Below, piece by piece: positions 9,765 to 17,892 of a DNA stretch of 64,000 nucleotides (position 1 is the first letter of the stretch; each line of letters starts with the position of its first letter). The notes under the pieces were generated by a model that ran no database searches, was not told where the DNA came from, and was given only the letters and a program-made list of their open reading frames with translations. The stretch is from Clostridium bovifaecis (lineage in GTDB: Bacteria > Bacillota > Clostridia > Clostridiales > Clostridiaceae). A program made the translations under genes and the position numbers. The stretch spans positions 961,249 to 1,025,248 of the forward strand of contig CP046522.1 in assembly GCA_009738435.1 (NCBI GenBank), read 5' to 3'.

Positions 9765-10036
9765 AGTAAACCCTCCTTTTTTTACTTTTGTATGTTTCTA
9801 TTTGTATGGTTTTTCACTTTAGAAAGCTTTCTCTGCAAATTTATATTTTATTTATAAGTAAAAGTTTTTAATTATTTTAATCTTAAAATTGGTTACCTTA
9901 TTTTTTATAGTAACTATTATAGCATAAAAGTATTAGCAAAACGAAAACTGTTTTTGACTAGATGGTATTAAATACTTACATAAATTTAATTGAAAACAAA
10001 ATAATATATACATATACTACAAAAAGGAGAGATAAC

Positions 10037-10282
10037 ATGTATATAATGGATAATTGGTACGATTGGAAAAAGACTCTTGGCAAGGCTGTTGACCTTGGCG
10101 AAACCATAGGAATGTCTGATAAAACTATAACAAGTATAGCTGAAAAGGTTGGTACCTATCTTTCAAACAATGTAAACCCTCATAATGATGAGGAAAGACT
10201 TCTTAAAGAAATGTGGGATGCGGCAAATGAAGATGAAAGACAGGTTTTAGCTAAACTTGTTGTTAAAATTGCTGATAAATAA
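10037..10282 (+). CDS. DUF3243 family small protein
   Basis: An 81-residue soluble protein matching the DUF3243 (Bacillus YmfJ-like) pattern: an aromatic start NWYDWKKTLGKAV, then ITSIAEKVGTYLS, NPHNDEERLLKEMWDAA and a helical C-terminal end. Function is unknown. The start at 10037 is set by an AAGGAGAG site; an in-frame ATG at 9962 has none. It stands alone, convergent with the LysM gene, and a long-loop hairpin follows. Confidence 0.8.
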   Translation: MYIMDNWYDWKKTLGKAVDLGETIGMSDKTITSIAEKVGTYLSNNVNPHNDEERLLKEMWDAANEDERQVLAKLVVKIADK

Positions 10283-10326
10283 AATATCTAAGGGCGGACT
10301 TTGCTACTAAAATGTTAGAAAACAGA

Positions 10327-10377
10327 AGCTTCCAGTTTATATTGTGATATCAGAGAGCATATCTATAACTGGAAGCT
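10327..10377. terminator. Hairpin between convergent DUF3243 and LysM genes
   Basis: Arms AGCTTCCAGTTTATA and TATAACTGGAAGCT pair with one bulge around a loop of about 22 bases. It is placed where both convergent genes should end. Confidence 0.5.
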
Positions 10378-10391
10378 ATTGCTTAATACTT

Positions 10392-10973
10392 TTACATACA
10401 TGATTGGCAATTTATTTTATGAATTATACCGTCTAAGAGGGGAACACCATACACTCTGGTTAGCGAATTAAAAGGGCGTATTATCACAGTTGAGTTTGGC
10501 ATAATGGATGCAACGGTAGGAAGATCTATCCTAGTTGACCAAGTTGGCGGATCTTCGGGAGTTGGAAATAGATGGTTGCTAAAACCACCGATGCCGGGTA
10601 TGAATATATCACCAGTATACATGTCAAAGTTACCAAATACAGTGGGCTGTGGCAATGTTGCCATGAAGCTTATGGACTGACCACCTCTAGGAGCAAAATT
10701 CACATAAGCTACTCCGCTTGTTCCGAAAGGTACACGTATGCGGGGGCGCAAGGTAGTACAACATGGGTAAGGTATGAATCCTGGCACACAAAGGACATCT
10801 CCAGGAAACAATAGATTTGGATTTTGAATATGCGGATTATTTACTGCAAGTGCCTCTATTCTTACTCTGAACATTTGGGCAATCATAAAGAATGTATCGC
10901 CAGGGAGAACGGTATATCGGCCTAGAAAGGCTGGGGGACAACTCTGTGGAACTCTTGGCTGTTGTCTAAACAT
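10392..10973 (-). CDS. LysM-domain protein, possibly spore or cell-wall associated
   Basis: A 193-residue protein with one LysM domain at about residues 20-70 (GRYTVLPGDTFFMIAQMF to LLFPGDVLCVP), which binds peptidoglycan-type sugars. No signal peptide is visible, which fits a protein laid down on the forespore from the mother cell, as with SafA-like proteins, but that is inference. The C-terminal 120 residues are unrecognised, proline and glycine rich, and end with CQSCM. The start at 10973 follows a GGAGGT site; an in-frame ATG at 10988 overlaps that site. It lies downstream of the YetF-like gene on the same strand. Confidence 0.75.
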   Translation of the reverse strand: MFRQQPRVPQSCPPAFLGRYTVLPGDTFFMIAQMFRVRIEALAVNNPHIQNPNLLFPGDVLCVPGFIPYPCCTTLRPRIRVPFGTSGVAYVNFAPRGGQSISFMATLPQPTVFGNFDMYTGDIFIPGIGGFSNHLFPTPEDPPTWSTRIDLPTVASIMPNSTVIIRPFNSLTRVYGVPLLDGIIHKINCQSCM

Positions 10974-11111
10974 AAATGCTACCTCCATATTATTAGTTAT
11001 ATTTTTTATTTTAGAAATTCACGAGGTGAGATTTAGATATCTCAGCTCGTAGAAACTCTAAAATATAATATGAAGTAGCATTTTAAATTGTTAAGTTTAT
11101 TTATGAAAAGT

Positions 11112-11801
11112 CTATAGGAGCTCATTTTTGCTTATATAAAGGCTTCCATCGCTTTGTAGTTCAGCAAAAAAAACCTCTTTAATTGAATTAAATCCTGCTT
11201 GCTTTAGCTGTTGCTTTAACCATTCATTATTAAGGTTTAATTCCTTCAAATTTTTTTCTACTAATTTACCATCAACGATAATTTCTGTGGGTAAATAAAT
11301 TCTGTTATCAGGTTGGATTTGCATATCTTTTTTCGTAACAGATTCAAGTATAGGTTTCCTTAATACACTTAACTGACCATTTGGTTCTAGTATAGCGTAA
11401 TCAACATCTTGAATAGAAAAAATATTATTGTTTCGCAATAGCATTGTCAGATCATCTATGTTTAATCTTTGTGAAGCTAGTTCCTTTTGCATGATAACAC
11501 CTCTTTTTATTATGATTGAAGGCTCACCATCAAGTAATGTTCTTGCCTTGGATGATTTCAAACTTATCAATTCAAGAATAATCGTTAAAAGTGCCCATAT
11601 AGAAAGAGCTACGACACCATCTATAACTTTTATATCTCTATGTACTACCATATCTCCTGCTATATTTCCCATAGCTATACCTGTTATATAAGTAAAGAAT
11701 GTTAATTGACCTAACTGCTTTTTGCCAATTAGGCGAGTCAAAATTAATAATACTGCAAATCCAATTAAGGTTCTTAATGATGTATCAAATATACGATTCA
11801 T
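11112..11801 (-). CDS. YetF-like membrane protein (DUF421)
   Basis: A 229-residue protein of the DUF421/YetF family. About three membrane helices occupy the first 80 residues (including TLIGFAVLLILTRLIGKKQ and GVVALSIWALLTIILELISL), followed by a cytoplasmic alpha/beta domain with GEPSIIIKRG and LLRNNNIFSIQDVDYAILEPNG, both typical of the family. In Bacillus such proteins affect spores or germination-related membranes; the exact role here is unknown. Start has a GGAGG site. A short stem (ACGAG...CTCGT, 11021-11050) lies downstream before the LysM gene. Confidence 0.85.
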   Translation of the reverse strand: MNRIFDTSLRTLIGFAVLLILTRLIGKKQLGQLTFFTYITGIAMGNIAGDMVVHRDIKVIDGVVALSIWALLTIILELISLKSSKARTLLDGEPSIIIKRGVIMQKELASQRLNIDDLTMLLRNNNIFSIQDVDYAILEPNGQLSVLRKPILESVTKKDMQIQPDNRIYLPTEIIVDGKLVEKNLKELNLNNEWLKQQLKQAGFNSIKEVFFAELQSDGSLYISKNELL

Positions 11802-12040
11802 ATTTCCTCCTTAGTTTTGGTTATTATATTTCCTAAATGTATAATTAGCAATACTTTTTATTATATATTATTTACCTAACAGTTATATTATTTACCTTAT
11901 ATCTAAAAGTATATAATAACAGCTCATATTTACTGCTATTCAATAATGAGAACATAAATAAAATATGATTAGGTGTAACATTTTCCTTATCTATTGCATA
12001 CTCTGCTAGTAGGAAGAAGGATGTAGGAGAGTTAAATATA

Positions 12041-12373
12041 GTGCTAGGAGAAGATACAAATTTAAATGTTACTCTAAAGAATTATGTTATAGAAACTGCT
12101 GAAGAAAAAGCTAAAATGATGTTTGACGGCAGCATGAATATGTACATTAATTACCTCATTTGTAAGGATAATAAAGGGAGAATAAGAAGAAAAATTTTGG
12201 AGCTTGAAAGAAAACTAGAAGCAAAAAAGCCTAAAAAAATAGCTGGAACAGGCAAAAAAGCTATGTATAGTAATACCTGTGAATTTTGTAAGATGGCTAT
12301 TAATCCTGGAGAAGAGATATGTCAAGCAGAAGGATACTCTAATTTTATTCACAGTAAGTGCTGTAAGAAGTAA
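12041..12373 (+). CDS. Hypothetical protein with C-terminal four-cysteine zinc-binding motif
   Basis: A 110-residue soluble protein read from a GTG with a TAGGAGAG site. The first half is helical and lysine-rich; the end has CEFCKMAINPGEEICQ and FIHSKCCKK, a CxxC...H-x3-C arrangement that could bind one zinc. I do not recognise the family. It stands alone between the divergent YetF-like gene and the convergent lectin gene. The start is uncertain: an in-frame ATG at 12116 would give a shorter protein. Confidence 0.6.
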   Translation: MLGEDTNLNVTLKNYVIETAEEKAKMMFDGSMNMYINYLICKDNKGRIRRKILELERKLEAKKPKKIAGTGKKAMYSNTCEFCKMAINPGEEICQAEGYSNFIHSKCCKK

Positions 12374-12406
12374 TTTATAGTTTTCTTTACTAAAATAAGA
12401 AAATAA

Positions 12407-12435
12407 ATAGGAGACGGCTTATAACCATCTCCTAT
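12407..12435. terminator. Terminator serving the lectin gene and its convergent neighbour
   Basis: Arms ATAGGAGACGG and CCATCTCCTAT form a stem with one mismatch and a 7-base loop. On the minus strand it is followed by a T-rich stretch (TTTATTTTCTTATTTT), so it best ends the lectin transcript. Confidence 0.65.
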
Positions 12436-12462
12436 TGCATCGTAGGAAGAGCTTACTAGAAA

Positions 12463-13782
12463 TTAATCTCTCCAAATGTGCCACATAGCATTGTTAGTAC
12501 CTCTAGCAAATACGTCGGTTCTGTTTGGCCCCCATGATACTGAAGCAGGGTCTGAAGTTATAGTTCCTCCAATATTCCTCCAGTCGCTCCAGCGAGAACC
12601 GTTCCAGGATTTTATGATTAATTGATTATTTTGTCCTCTAGCAAATACTTCAAGTCTATTAGCTGCTCTAGAGGAAGCTGCAGGAGCAGAAGTTATATTG
12701 CCGCCAAGGTCTTCCCAATTACTCCACCTAGAACCATCCCACCATATATGATACAAGCGGTTTCCCTGACCACGAGCAAATACATCAATTCTATTATTTC
12801 CCCAGGATACAGCAGCAGGGGCAGAAGTTAAAGTTCCACCAAGGTTTTCCCAATCACTCCAACGAGAACCATCCCACCATTTATGATAAAGAGCATTATC
12901 GGTGCCTCGCACAAAAGTATCTATTCTATTTGGAGCCCAAGAAGAAGCAGCAGGGGCAGAAGTTAAAGTTCCACCAAGGTCTTCCCATTGACTCCATCTA
13001 GAACCGTTCCAGAATATGTGCCACATAGCATTATTTGTACCTCTTGCAAATACGTCAATTCTATTAGGTCCCCAAGAGACAGCACCAGGAGCAGAAGTTA
13101 ATGTTCCACCGAGACTTTCCCAATCGCTCCACCGAGAACCATCCCACCATTTATGATAAAGAGCATTATCAGTTCCGCGCCCAAAAGCATCTATTCTATT
13201 AGGTGCCCAAGAAGCAGCTGCAGGTGCTGAAGTTAAAACTCCACCAAGGTCTTCCCATTGACTCCATCTATCGCCTGGAATAGGACCAGGGCCTGGAGCA
13301 GGAGGAGCAATGATGTTCCTAAGAGTAAATTCAATTACATCTCTAAAAGTACTGTTTATTACATTATTAGGTACCCTTGCAGCTCGAAGAGTAGTAAATA
13401 TCCAAGATTGATTTCTTCTGAAATCATTAAATATTGCATTTGTTCTTTGATTTATGTTTCCACTATGTCTTCCAGCATTGTCTAGAGTAAAATTTATAGC
13501 TATCCTAAAGAAATTGTTAATTCCAGCTCTACGCACTCCGTATCTCTCTAGATTTCTGAAAAGTTGTGGCTGCTGAGCATTAAGCAGTCTTAATATTCTG
13601 TTTACCTCCTGCTGAGGAGCTCTCATGTCATCGTATAAGTAATCTTCATCACTAAAATCATCAAGAGGATCAAAGTGATTAAAATTATTAAATTCGTCAT
13701 AGGTTCTTAAATAGTTTTCTGAGAATGGACATATAGCTCGTTGCATACAAAAGGAGCAATAAAAAAATGGGTTATTATACAT
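12463..13782 (-). CDS. PLL-type lectin-like beta-propeller protein with six 45-residue repeats
   Basis: A 439-residue protein without a signal peptide. Residues 1-170 are an unrecognised domain with five cysteines in the first 20 residues or so, an acidic stretch, a helical middle and a proline-glycine hinge ([10 protein letters not shown]). Residues 171-439 are six repeats of about 45, each built as WSxWExLGGxLTSAPAA, then [19 protein letters not shown] and DGSR. This is the pattern of PLL-type (DUF346, Photorhabdus lectin-like) propellers, which bind fucose-like sugars. A surface or spore-coat role is inference. The start codon follows a hairpin that contains its own ribosome site. Confidence 0.8.
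   Translation of the reverse strand: MYNNPFFYCSFCMQRAICPFSENYLRTYDEFNNFNHFDPLDDFSDEDYLYDDMRAPQQEVNRILRLLNAQQPQLFRNLERYGVRRAGINNFFRIAINFTLDNAGRHSGNINQRTNAIFNDFRRNQSWIFTTLRAARVPNNVINSTFRDVIEFTLRNIIAPPAPGPGPIPGDRWSQWEDLGGVLTSAPAAASWAPNRIDAFGRGTDNALYHKWWDGSRWSDWESLGGTLTSAPGAVSWGPNRIDVFARGTNNAMWHIFWNGSRWSQWEDLGGTLTSAPAASSWAPNRIDTFVRGTDNALYHKWWDGSRWSDWENLGGTLTSAPAAVSWGNNRIDVFARGQGNRLYHIWWDGSRWSNWEDLGGNITSAPAASSRAANRLEVFARGQNNQLIIKSWNGSRWSDWRNIGGTITSDPASVSWGPNRTDVFARGTNNAMWHIWRD
12466..13272 (-). repeat. Six in-frame tandem repeats of about 135 bases in the lectin gene
   Basis: The repeats encode blades of the predicted propeller. Blades 1 and 3 share [16 protein letters not shown]; blades 2 and 6 share TNNAMWHI. 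The sequence stays similar at DNA level, for example TTCCCA followed by CTCCA recurring roughly every 135 bases, which suggests duplication of two-blade units or gene conversion. Confidence 0.85.
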
Positions 13783-13783
13783 T

Positions 13784-13839
13784 AAAAAAACACCTCCAAG
13801 CCCTTATCACTTATAGTCTATGATAAAAGTTGGGAGGTG
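13784..13839 (-). promoter_or_regulatory. Leader hairpin with T run that contains the lectin ribosome binding site
   Basis: On the minus strand, arms CACCTCCCAACTTTTATCA and TGATAAGGGCTTGGAGGTG pair with a few G-U or mismatched positions around an 11-base loop. Seven T follow at once, then A and the ATG at 13782. The GGAGGTG of the second arm is the only ribosome site. The element is thus shaped like an intrinsic terminator and also masks the start site. Confidence 0.6.
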
Positions 13840-13914
13840 CTACTACAAATTTTAGAAAGTGAGTTTTGTCAAATTGAATAACATGTGTGAAAAAATAGGA
13901 TTAATTGTATTACG

Positions 13915-13943
13915 TTGACAATAAGGCTACATTGATATAATAT
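13915..13943 (+). promoter_or_regulatory. Sigma-A promoter for the SPFH gene pair
   Basis: TTGACA at 13915-13920 and TAATAT at 13938-13943 are 17 bases apart; an overlapping perfect TATAAT begins at 13936. The -10 box runs into a long palindrome. Confidence 0.7.
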
Positions 13944-13977
13944 TAATATGATATCAAAATAATATCATATTAATATT
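13939..13977. promoter_or_regulatory. Perfect 16-base palindromic operator before the SPFH gene
   Basis: The arms AATATTAATATGATAT and ATATCATATTAATATT are exact inverted copies around CAAAATA. It covers the -10 region and the likely start of transcription, a classic place for a repressor. The small ribbon-helix-helix protein encoded at 15078 is the obvious candidate binder (inference). Confidence 0.65.
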
Positions 13978-14013
13978 CTCAGTTAAATTCATAAAAAGAA
14001 AGGGGATTTGGGA

Positions 14014-15051
14014 ATGTCTAAAATTGATAGCACAAAGGAAAAACAAATTCATTGCAGCGAAATTGAACTAAAGGCGAAAAATGGTATGGGAATTCTCCTG
14101 CTGAATATCCTACTTATGATCCTTGCCATTGTTGGATTTATTTTTGGAGTTATCTTTGCAAATAAAGGAGCAAGTCTGGCTTTGGGAGTAATTTTAATTA
14201 TTATAGGAGCAGTTTATCTTTTTATAATAGGACCTATTCTATTTGCGGGGTTAAAGGTGTTAAAGCCTAATGAAGCCCTTGTTCTTACTCTTTTTGGAAA
14301 GTATTATGGGACACTTAAAGGAGAAGGATTTTTCTTTGTGAATCCTTTTGTAACAGCTGTAAATCCAGCAACTTCAACGCCGACTACTGCTTCTGTATCA
14401 ATTGAACATTCAACTGCTGCTGGGAAAAATACAGTGCAAGCTGGCAATTTGGGATCAATGAGTAAAAAGATTTCTCTTAAAGCTATGACTTTAAATAATG
14501 ATAAACAAAAGATAAATGACCAATTAGGAAACCCAATCGTAATAGGTATTGTTGTTATTTGGAAGGTTGTAAATACGGCAAAAGCAGTTTTTAATGTGGA
14601 TAACTATACAGAATATCTATCTATTCAATGTGATTCTGCCCTTAGAAATATTGTTAGGCTCTACCCTTATGACGTATCAAGTGACGATAATGAAAAATCA
14701 CTCCGCGGCAGTAGCCAAGAAGTAGCAGAAAGGATTAAAGCTGAAATTCAATCAAAGGTGGAAATTGCAGGACTAGAAATTTTAGAGGCAAGAATTACTC
14801 ATCTTGCTTATGCACCAGAAGTTGCAGCTGTAATGCTTCAAAGACAGCAAGCTTCTGCAATAATTGATGCAAGACAGATGATTGTTGAGGGAGCTGTAGG
14901 AATGGTAGAAATGGCTCTCGCAAAGTTAAATGAAAATGATATTGTACACCTAGATGAGGAAAGAAAGGCAGCTATGGTTAGCAATTTACTTGTTGTACTT
15001 TGTGGAAACAAGGATGCCCAACCTATTGTTAACAGTGGGTCTCTATATTAA
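14014..15051 (+). CDS. SPFH/Band 7 domain membrane protein
   Basis: A 345-residue SPFH (stomatin/prohibitin-type) protein. Two adjacent membrane helices lie at about residues 20-75 (GILLLNILLMILAIVGFIFG and ALGVILIIIGAVYLFIIG), followed by the SPFH core (VLTLFGKYYGTLKGEGFFF, then LGNPIVIGIVVIWKV) and a helical tail with AEIQSKVEIAGLEILEARI. Such proteins form membrane microdomain rings; a client is not known here. The start at 14014 has an AAAGGGGAT site. A ribbon-helix-helix gene begins 26 bases after the stop, a pairing seen often in Firmicutes. Confidence 0.88.
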   Translation: MSKIDSTKEKQIHCSEIELKAKNGMGILLLNILLMILAIVGFIFGVIFANKGASLALGVILIIIGAVYLFIIGPILFAGLKVLKPNEALVLTLFGKYYGTLKGEGFFFVNPFVTAVNPATSTPTTASVSIEHSTAAGKNTVQAGNLGSMSKKISLKAMTLNNDKQKINDQLGNPIVIGIVVIWKVVNTAKAVFNVDNYTEYLSIQCDSALRNIVRLYPYDVSSDDNEKSLRGSSQEVAERIKAEIQSKVEIAGLEILEARITHLAYAPEVAAVMLQRQQASAIIDARQMIVEGAVGMVEMALAKLNENDIVHLDEERKAAMVSNLLVVLCGNKDAQPIVNSGSLY

Positions 15052-15077
15052 AAAGAAGAAAGGTGGGATGGTGGTGA

Positions 15078-15266
15078 ATGGAAAGCAAAGGGAAAGATAG
15101 AAAGCAAGTATTACTACGATTATCACCGTCTCTTTGGGAAGAGCTAGTGGCTTGGTCAGAGGATGAATTTCGCTCTATAAACGGACAAATAGAATACTTG
15201 CTGACTGAGTGTGTGAAGCAGCGGAAAAAAGGTTTTATGAAAAAAGAAAAAGAAATTAGAGAGTAA
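15078..15266 (+). CDS. Small ribbon-helix-helix (Arc-like) DNA-binding protein
   Basis: A 62-residue protein with the Arc/MetJ-like pattern: the beta strand KQVLLRLSPSLWEELVAWSE and helix RSINGQIEYLLTECVKQ. It should dimerise and bind palindromic DNA. It follows the SPFH gene by 26 bases with an AGGTGG site and is probably cotranscribed. An autoregulatory role at the palindrome 13939-13977 is inferred. No toxin partner is seen. Confidence 0.75.
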   Translation: MESKGKDRKQVLLRLSPSLWEELVAWSEDEFRSINGQIEYLLTECVKQRKKGFMKKEKEIRE

Positions 15267-15276
15267 TATTAGGTTG

Positions 15277-15305
15277 TTGACAAAAAATGAGATGCATGGT
15301 ATATA
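15277..15305 (+). promoter_or_regulatory. Promoter of the brnQ T-box leader
   Basis: TTGACA at 15277-15282 and TATATA at 15300-15305 are 17 bases apart (TATAAT at 15302 overlaps). Confidence 0.65.
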
Positions 15306-15311
15306 ATATAT

Positions 15312-15607
15312 TAGTTAAATAAATACATGTAAATTCTATGAAGAGAAAAAGTAAACTATTTTATTGTTCTACAGAGAGTTGGCATTATGCTGAAAGCCAA
15401 TGTTCAAATTATAGTTGAAAATCATCTCGGAGAAGCAAAGCTGAAAGTTATTTAGTAAGCACTGCAGGTAGTCCACCGTTAAAAGGAACGCGTATTAAGA
15501 TGTACGTTGATGAGTGTTATAAATTAAACTTATGTTTATTTATAGAACTAGGGTGGTATCGCGGGTTAAAACTCGTCCCTTATTATAAGGGACGAGTTTT
15601 TTTATTT
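15312..15607 (+). promoter_or_regulatory. T-box riboswitch, probably isoleucine-specific, controlling brnQ
   Basis: The core AGGGTGGTATCGCGG (15550-15564) is the tRNA acceptor-binding T-box sequence. It is followed by a terminator with arms AACTCGTCCCTT and AAGGGACGAGTT and a T run (15568-15605). Stem I contains AGTA at 15350 and CAGAGAGTTGG. The specifier position, after GTTGAA and one A, reads ATC (15421-15423), an isoleucine codon, and is followed by A as usual. Uncharged tRNA-Ile should therefore open transcription of the branched-chain amino acid carrier. Confidence 0.9.
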
Positions 15608-15630
15608 TCTAAAACAGATGAAAAGGGGGA

Positions 15631-15747
15631 ATGATTATGGAAAGTGACATTGATATTAGCATTATAGTCTATAATCATAAAGATAAAAATTGGGGGTTTA
15701 TAAAATGGAAAAGTTGGATAAAAAGAAGTTATTATTTGTTAGTTTAA
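15631..15747 (+). CDS. Possible 38-residue leader peptide overlapping the brnQ start
   Basis: An ATG at 15631 follows a strong AAAGGGGGA site, just after the T-box terminator. The frame encodes MIMESDIDISIIVYN and continues 43 bases into brnQ in another frame. The early part is rich in isoleucine codons. It could couple translation to brnQ or be a relic; it could also be chance. Confidence 0.3.
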   Translation: MIMESDIDISIIVYNHKDKNWGFIKWKSWIKRSYYLLV

Positions 15748-17048
15748 TGATCTTTTCAATGTTTTTTGGAGCGGGTAATTTAATATTTCCGCCACAATTA
15801 GGACAGTTATCAGGAACAAATATGATAGTATCCTTAGGAGGATTTTTAATTTCAGCAGTAGGACTTCCTGTACTTGCAATTGCGGTAGTTGCTAAGGCTG
15901 GTGGACTTCATATACTAGCGAGTCGTGTTCATCCCAAATTTGCACTTGCTTTTACTGTTTTAATTTATCTATCAATAGGGCCTTTCTTAGGTATACCTAG
16001 AGCAGCAAGTTTAGCTTTTGAAATGGGAGTTTCTCCATTTATATCAACTACGTTAACATCTAGCAGAATGCCGTTATTTATATATACCTTAGTGTATTTT
16101 GGAATTGCATTTTGGCTGTGTATGTCACCGTCAAAATTAGTAGATAGATTTGGAAAAGTTCTAACGCCTACGCTATTAATTTTAATAGCAAGTATATTTA
16201 TTTTTAGTTTATTTAAACCTATAGGAGCATTTTCAGCTCCGACTGGAGACTATGGGCAATTCCCTTTGCTTAAAGGATTCTTAGATGGATATATGACAAT
16301 GGATGCTATAGCAGCATTAAACTTTGGAATCGTAATTTCTATTGCCTTAAAGCAGATGGGGGTAACAGAAGAAAAATCACTTGTGTCCAATACAATTAAG
16401 GCAGGAGCAATAGCAGGATTATTTTTATCCATAATATATGGAATGCTTGCATATTTAGGAGCCGCGTCTCAAGTAAGATTCGGTGCGACCGAAAATGGAG
16501 CACAGACTCTTACTAATGTAGTATTTTACCTATTTGGACAAAAGGGGTCAATTCTATTAGGAGTAATATTTTCTCTTGCTTGTTTAACAACATCAGTAGG
16601 ACTTTTAACTTCATGTAGTCAGTATTTTGCAAAATTAATGCCAAAAATCTCTTATAAAACTTGGGTTACAATGCTAACTATATCTAGCACAATATTTGCA
16701 AATATTGGATTGACAAAAATACTTCAATTTTCAGTTCCGGCTTTAACAGCAATATACCCAATGGCAATTGTGCTTATGGTACTTGCATTTGCTAATAGCT
16801 TTTTCAAAGGAAGTTCCTATGTGTATTTATTTACTATGGTATGTACTTCAGTTGTAAGTATTTTAGATGCATTATCACAATTTGGATTAAAGTTTAGTTT
16901 ACTTAATCATTTACCTCTTTATTCAAAAGGACTTGGATGGATAGTTCCAGCAGTGGTCGGTGCATTGATTGGATTTGCTTATGGAATACTAAAAGATGGA
17001 ATTGTTGAAAGGAATAAAGATTTAGAACCTAATGAGACAGGTATGTAG
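15705..17048 (+). CDS. brnQ: Branched-chain amino acid carrier BrnQ
   Basis: A 447-residue LIVCS-family transporter with about 12 membrane helices. The N-terminal motif MIFSMFFGAGNLIFPPQLG is diagnostic, followed by GFLISAVGLPVLAI and IGPFLGIPRAASLAFE. It imports leucine, isoleucine and valine with sodium or protons. The start at 15705 has a GGGGGT site; an in-frame TTG at 15690 overlaps that site. The upstream T-box with an isoleucine codon agrees with this function. It is apparently a single-gene unit; decayed sequence follows. Confidence 0.95.
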   Translation: MEKLDKKKLLFVSLMIFSMFFGAGNLIFPPQLGQLSGTNMIVSLGGFLISAVGLPVLAIAVVAKAGGLHILASRVHPKFALAFTVLIYLSIGPFLGIPRAASLAFEMGVSPFISTTLTSSRMPLFIYTLVYFGIAFWLCMSPSKLVDRFGKVLTPTLLILIASIFIFSLFKPIGAFSAPTGDYGQFPLLKGFLDGYMTMDAIAALNFGIVISIALKQMGVTEEKSLVSNTIKAGAIAGLFLSIIYGMLAYLGAASQVRFGATENGAQTLTNVVFYLFGQKGSILLGVIFSLACLTTSVGLLTSCSQYFAKLMPKISYKTWVTMLTISSTIFANIGLTKILQFSVPALTAIYPMAIVLMVLAFANSFFKGSSYVYLFTMVCTSVVSILDALSQFGLKFSLLNHLPLYSKGLGWIVPAVVGALIGFAYGILKDGIVERNKDLEPNETGM

Positions 17049-17229
17049 CAGGCACTATATAAATATTAAACAGAAAGAAGTACTTGACAGATATAAAAAG
17101 TAGGCTTCGAAGGAGTTTATTAAACTAAAATATAATAGTTTAAAGGAAAAATATTGAAATAGACATTGGTGTCGTTTATAATGAAAATCAAAACGGCACC
17201 AATGTCTATTTTGAAAGAAAAATATTAAA

Positions 17230-17502
17230 GATATTAATCAATTTCTTTTACGTTGCAAGACAGAATTTTACCATGGAATAAATAAAAAAAGTAATCTCTA
17301 TTTAATACAACGATACGAGAAGCTAGCTGTTTCAATAAAAAAGTTCATCGAAGCAGGTACTGAAAGAAAAGAATTCAAGCCTTGTATGCCGCCTGAATCA
17401 ATTACATTATATCTCATTTCGATCTTAGATGGGTTAATGTTAGATACATTTAGTTTAGGTTCAGAAGTGACAAAGGCAAATGAGCAAATAGATATCCATT
17501 GA
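17230..17502 (+). pseudogene. Remnant of a TetR-type regulator C-terminal domain
   Basis: Reading toward the TGA at 17500-17502 gives a stretch with LYLIQRYEKLAVSIKKFIEA, KEFKPCMPPESITLYLISI and LDGLMLDTFSLGSE, the helical ligand-binding end of TetR-like proteins. There is no helix-turn-helix and no start codon with a ribosome site; the upstream frame runs out near 17230. It is a truncated relic, and the family call is tentative. Confidence 0.4.
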
Positions 17503-17504
17503 AA

Positions 17505-17841
17505 AGGAGTCTAACAAGCCTATAGGAATCACTTCATTGATTAATATAGATTATAAAAATTGTAATGCTGAATGCATTATTGATATTGGTGATAAAAATT
17601 ATTTGGGTAAAGGCTACGGAACAGAAGCAATGAAACTACTTCTTAATTATAGCTTTCTTGAAATGAATCTGAATAGAGTGTACTTAAGGGCTATTTCATT
17701 TAATGATAGAGATATTAAGCTATATGAAAAATAGGATTTAATTATGAAGGAAGAGCTCGAGAAAGCATTTTTCGAGAAGGAAAATGGCATGATATTGTTC
17801 ATATGGGGCTTCTTCAAAGTGAATATATAAAGAGAGATTAA
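17505..17841 (+). pseudogene. Truncated, frameshifted GNAT acetyltransferase
   Basis: The stretch PIGITSLINIDYKNCNAECI, then NYLGKGYGTEAMKLLLNY, is the acetyl-CoA-binding core of a RimJ/RimL-like GNAT enzyme (Q/RxxGxG/A as KGYGTEA). The N-terminal half is absent. A stop follows a run of five A (17727-17731); one more A restores IGFNYEGRAREAFFREGKWH and an end at 17841. The end is typical of the family, so this is a real C-terminal half of a former gene. Confidence 0.7.
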
Positions 17842-17892
17842 AAATTTTAAATTATCTTTTAGACTAAACTTTAATTAGAGGGAGTAATTCAG

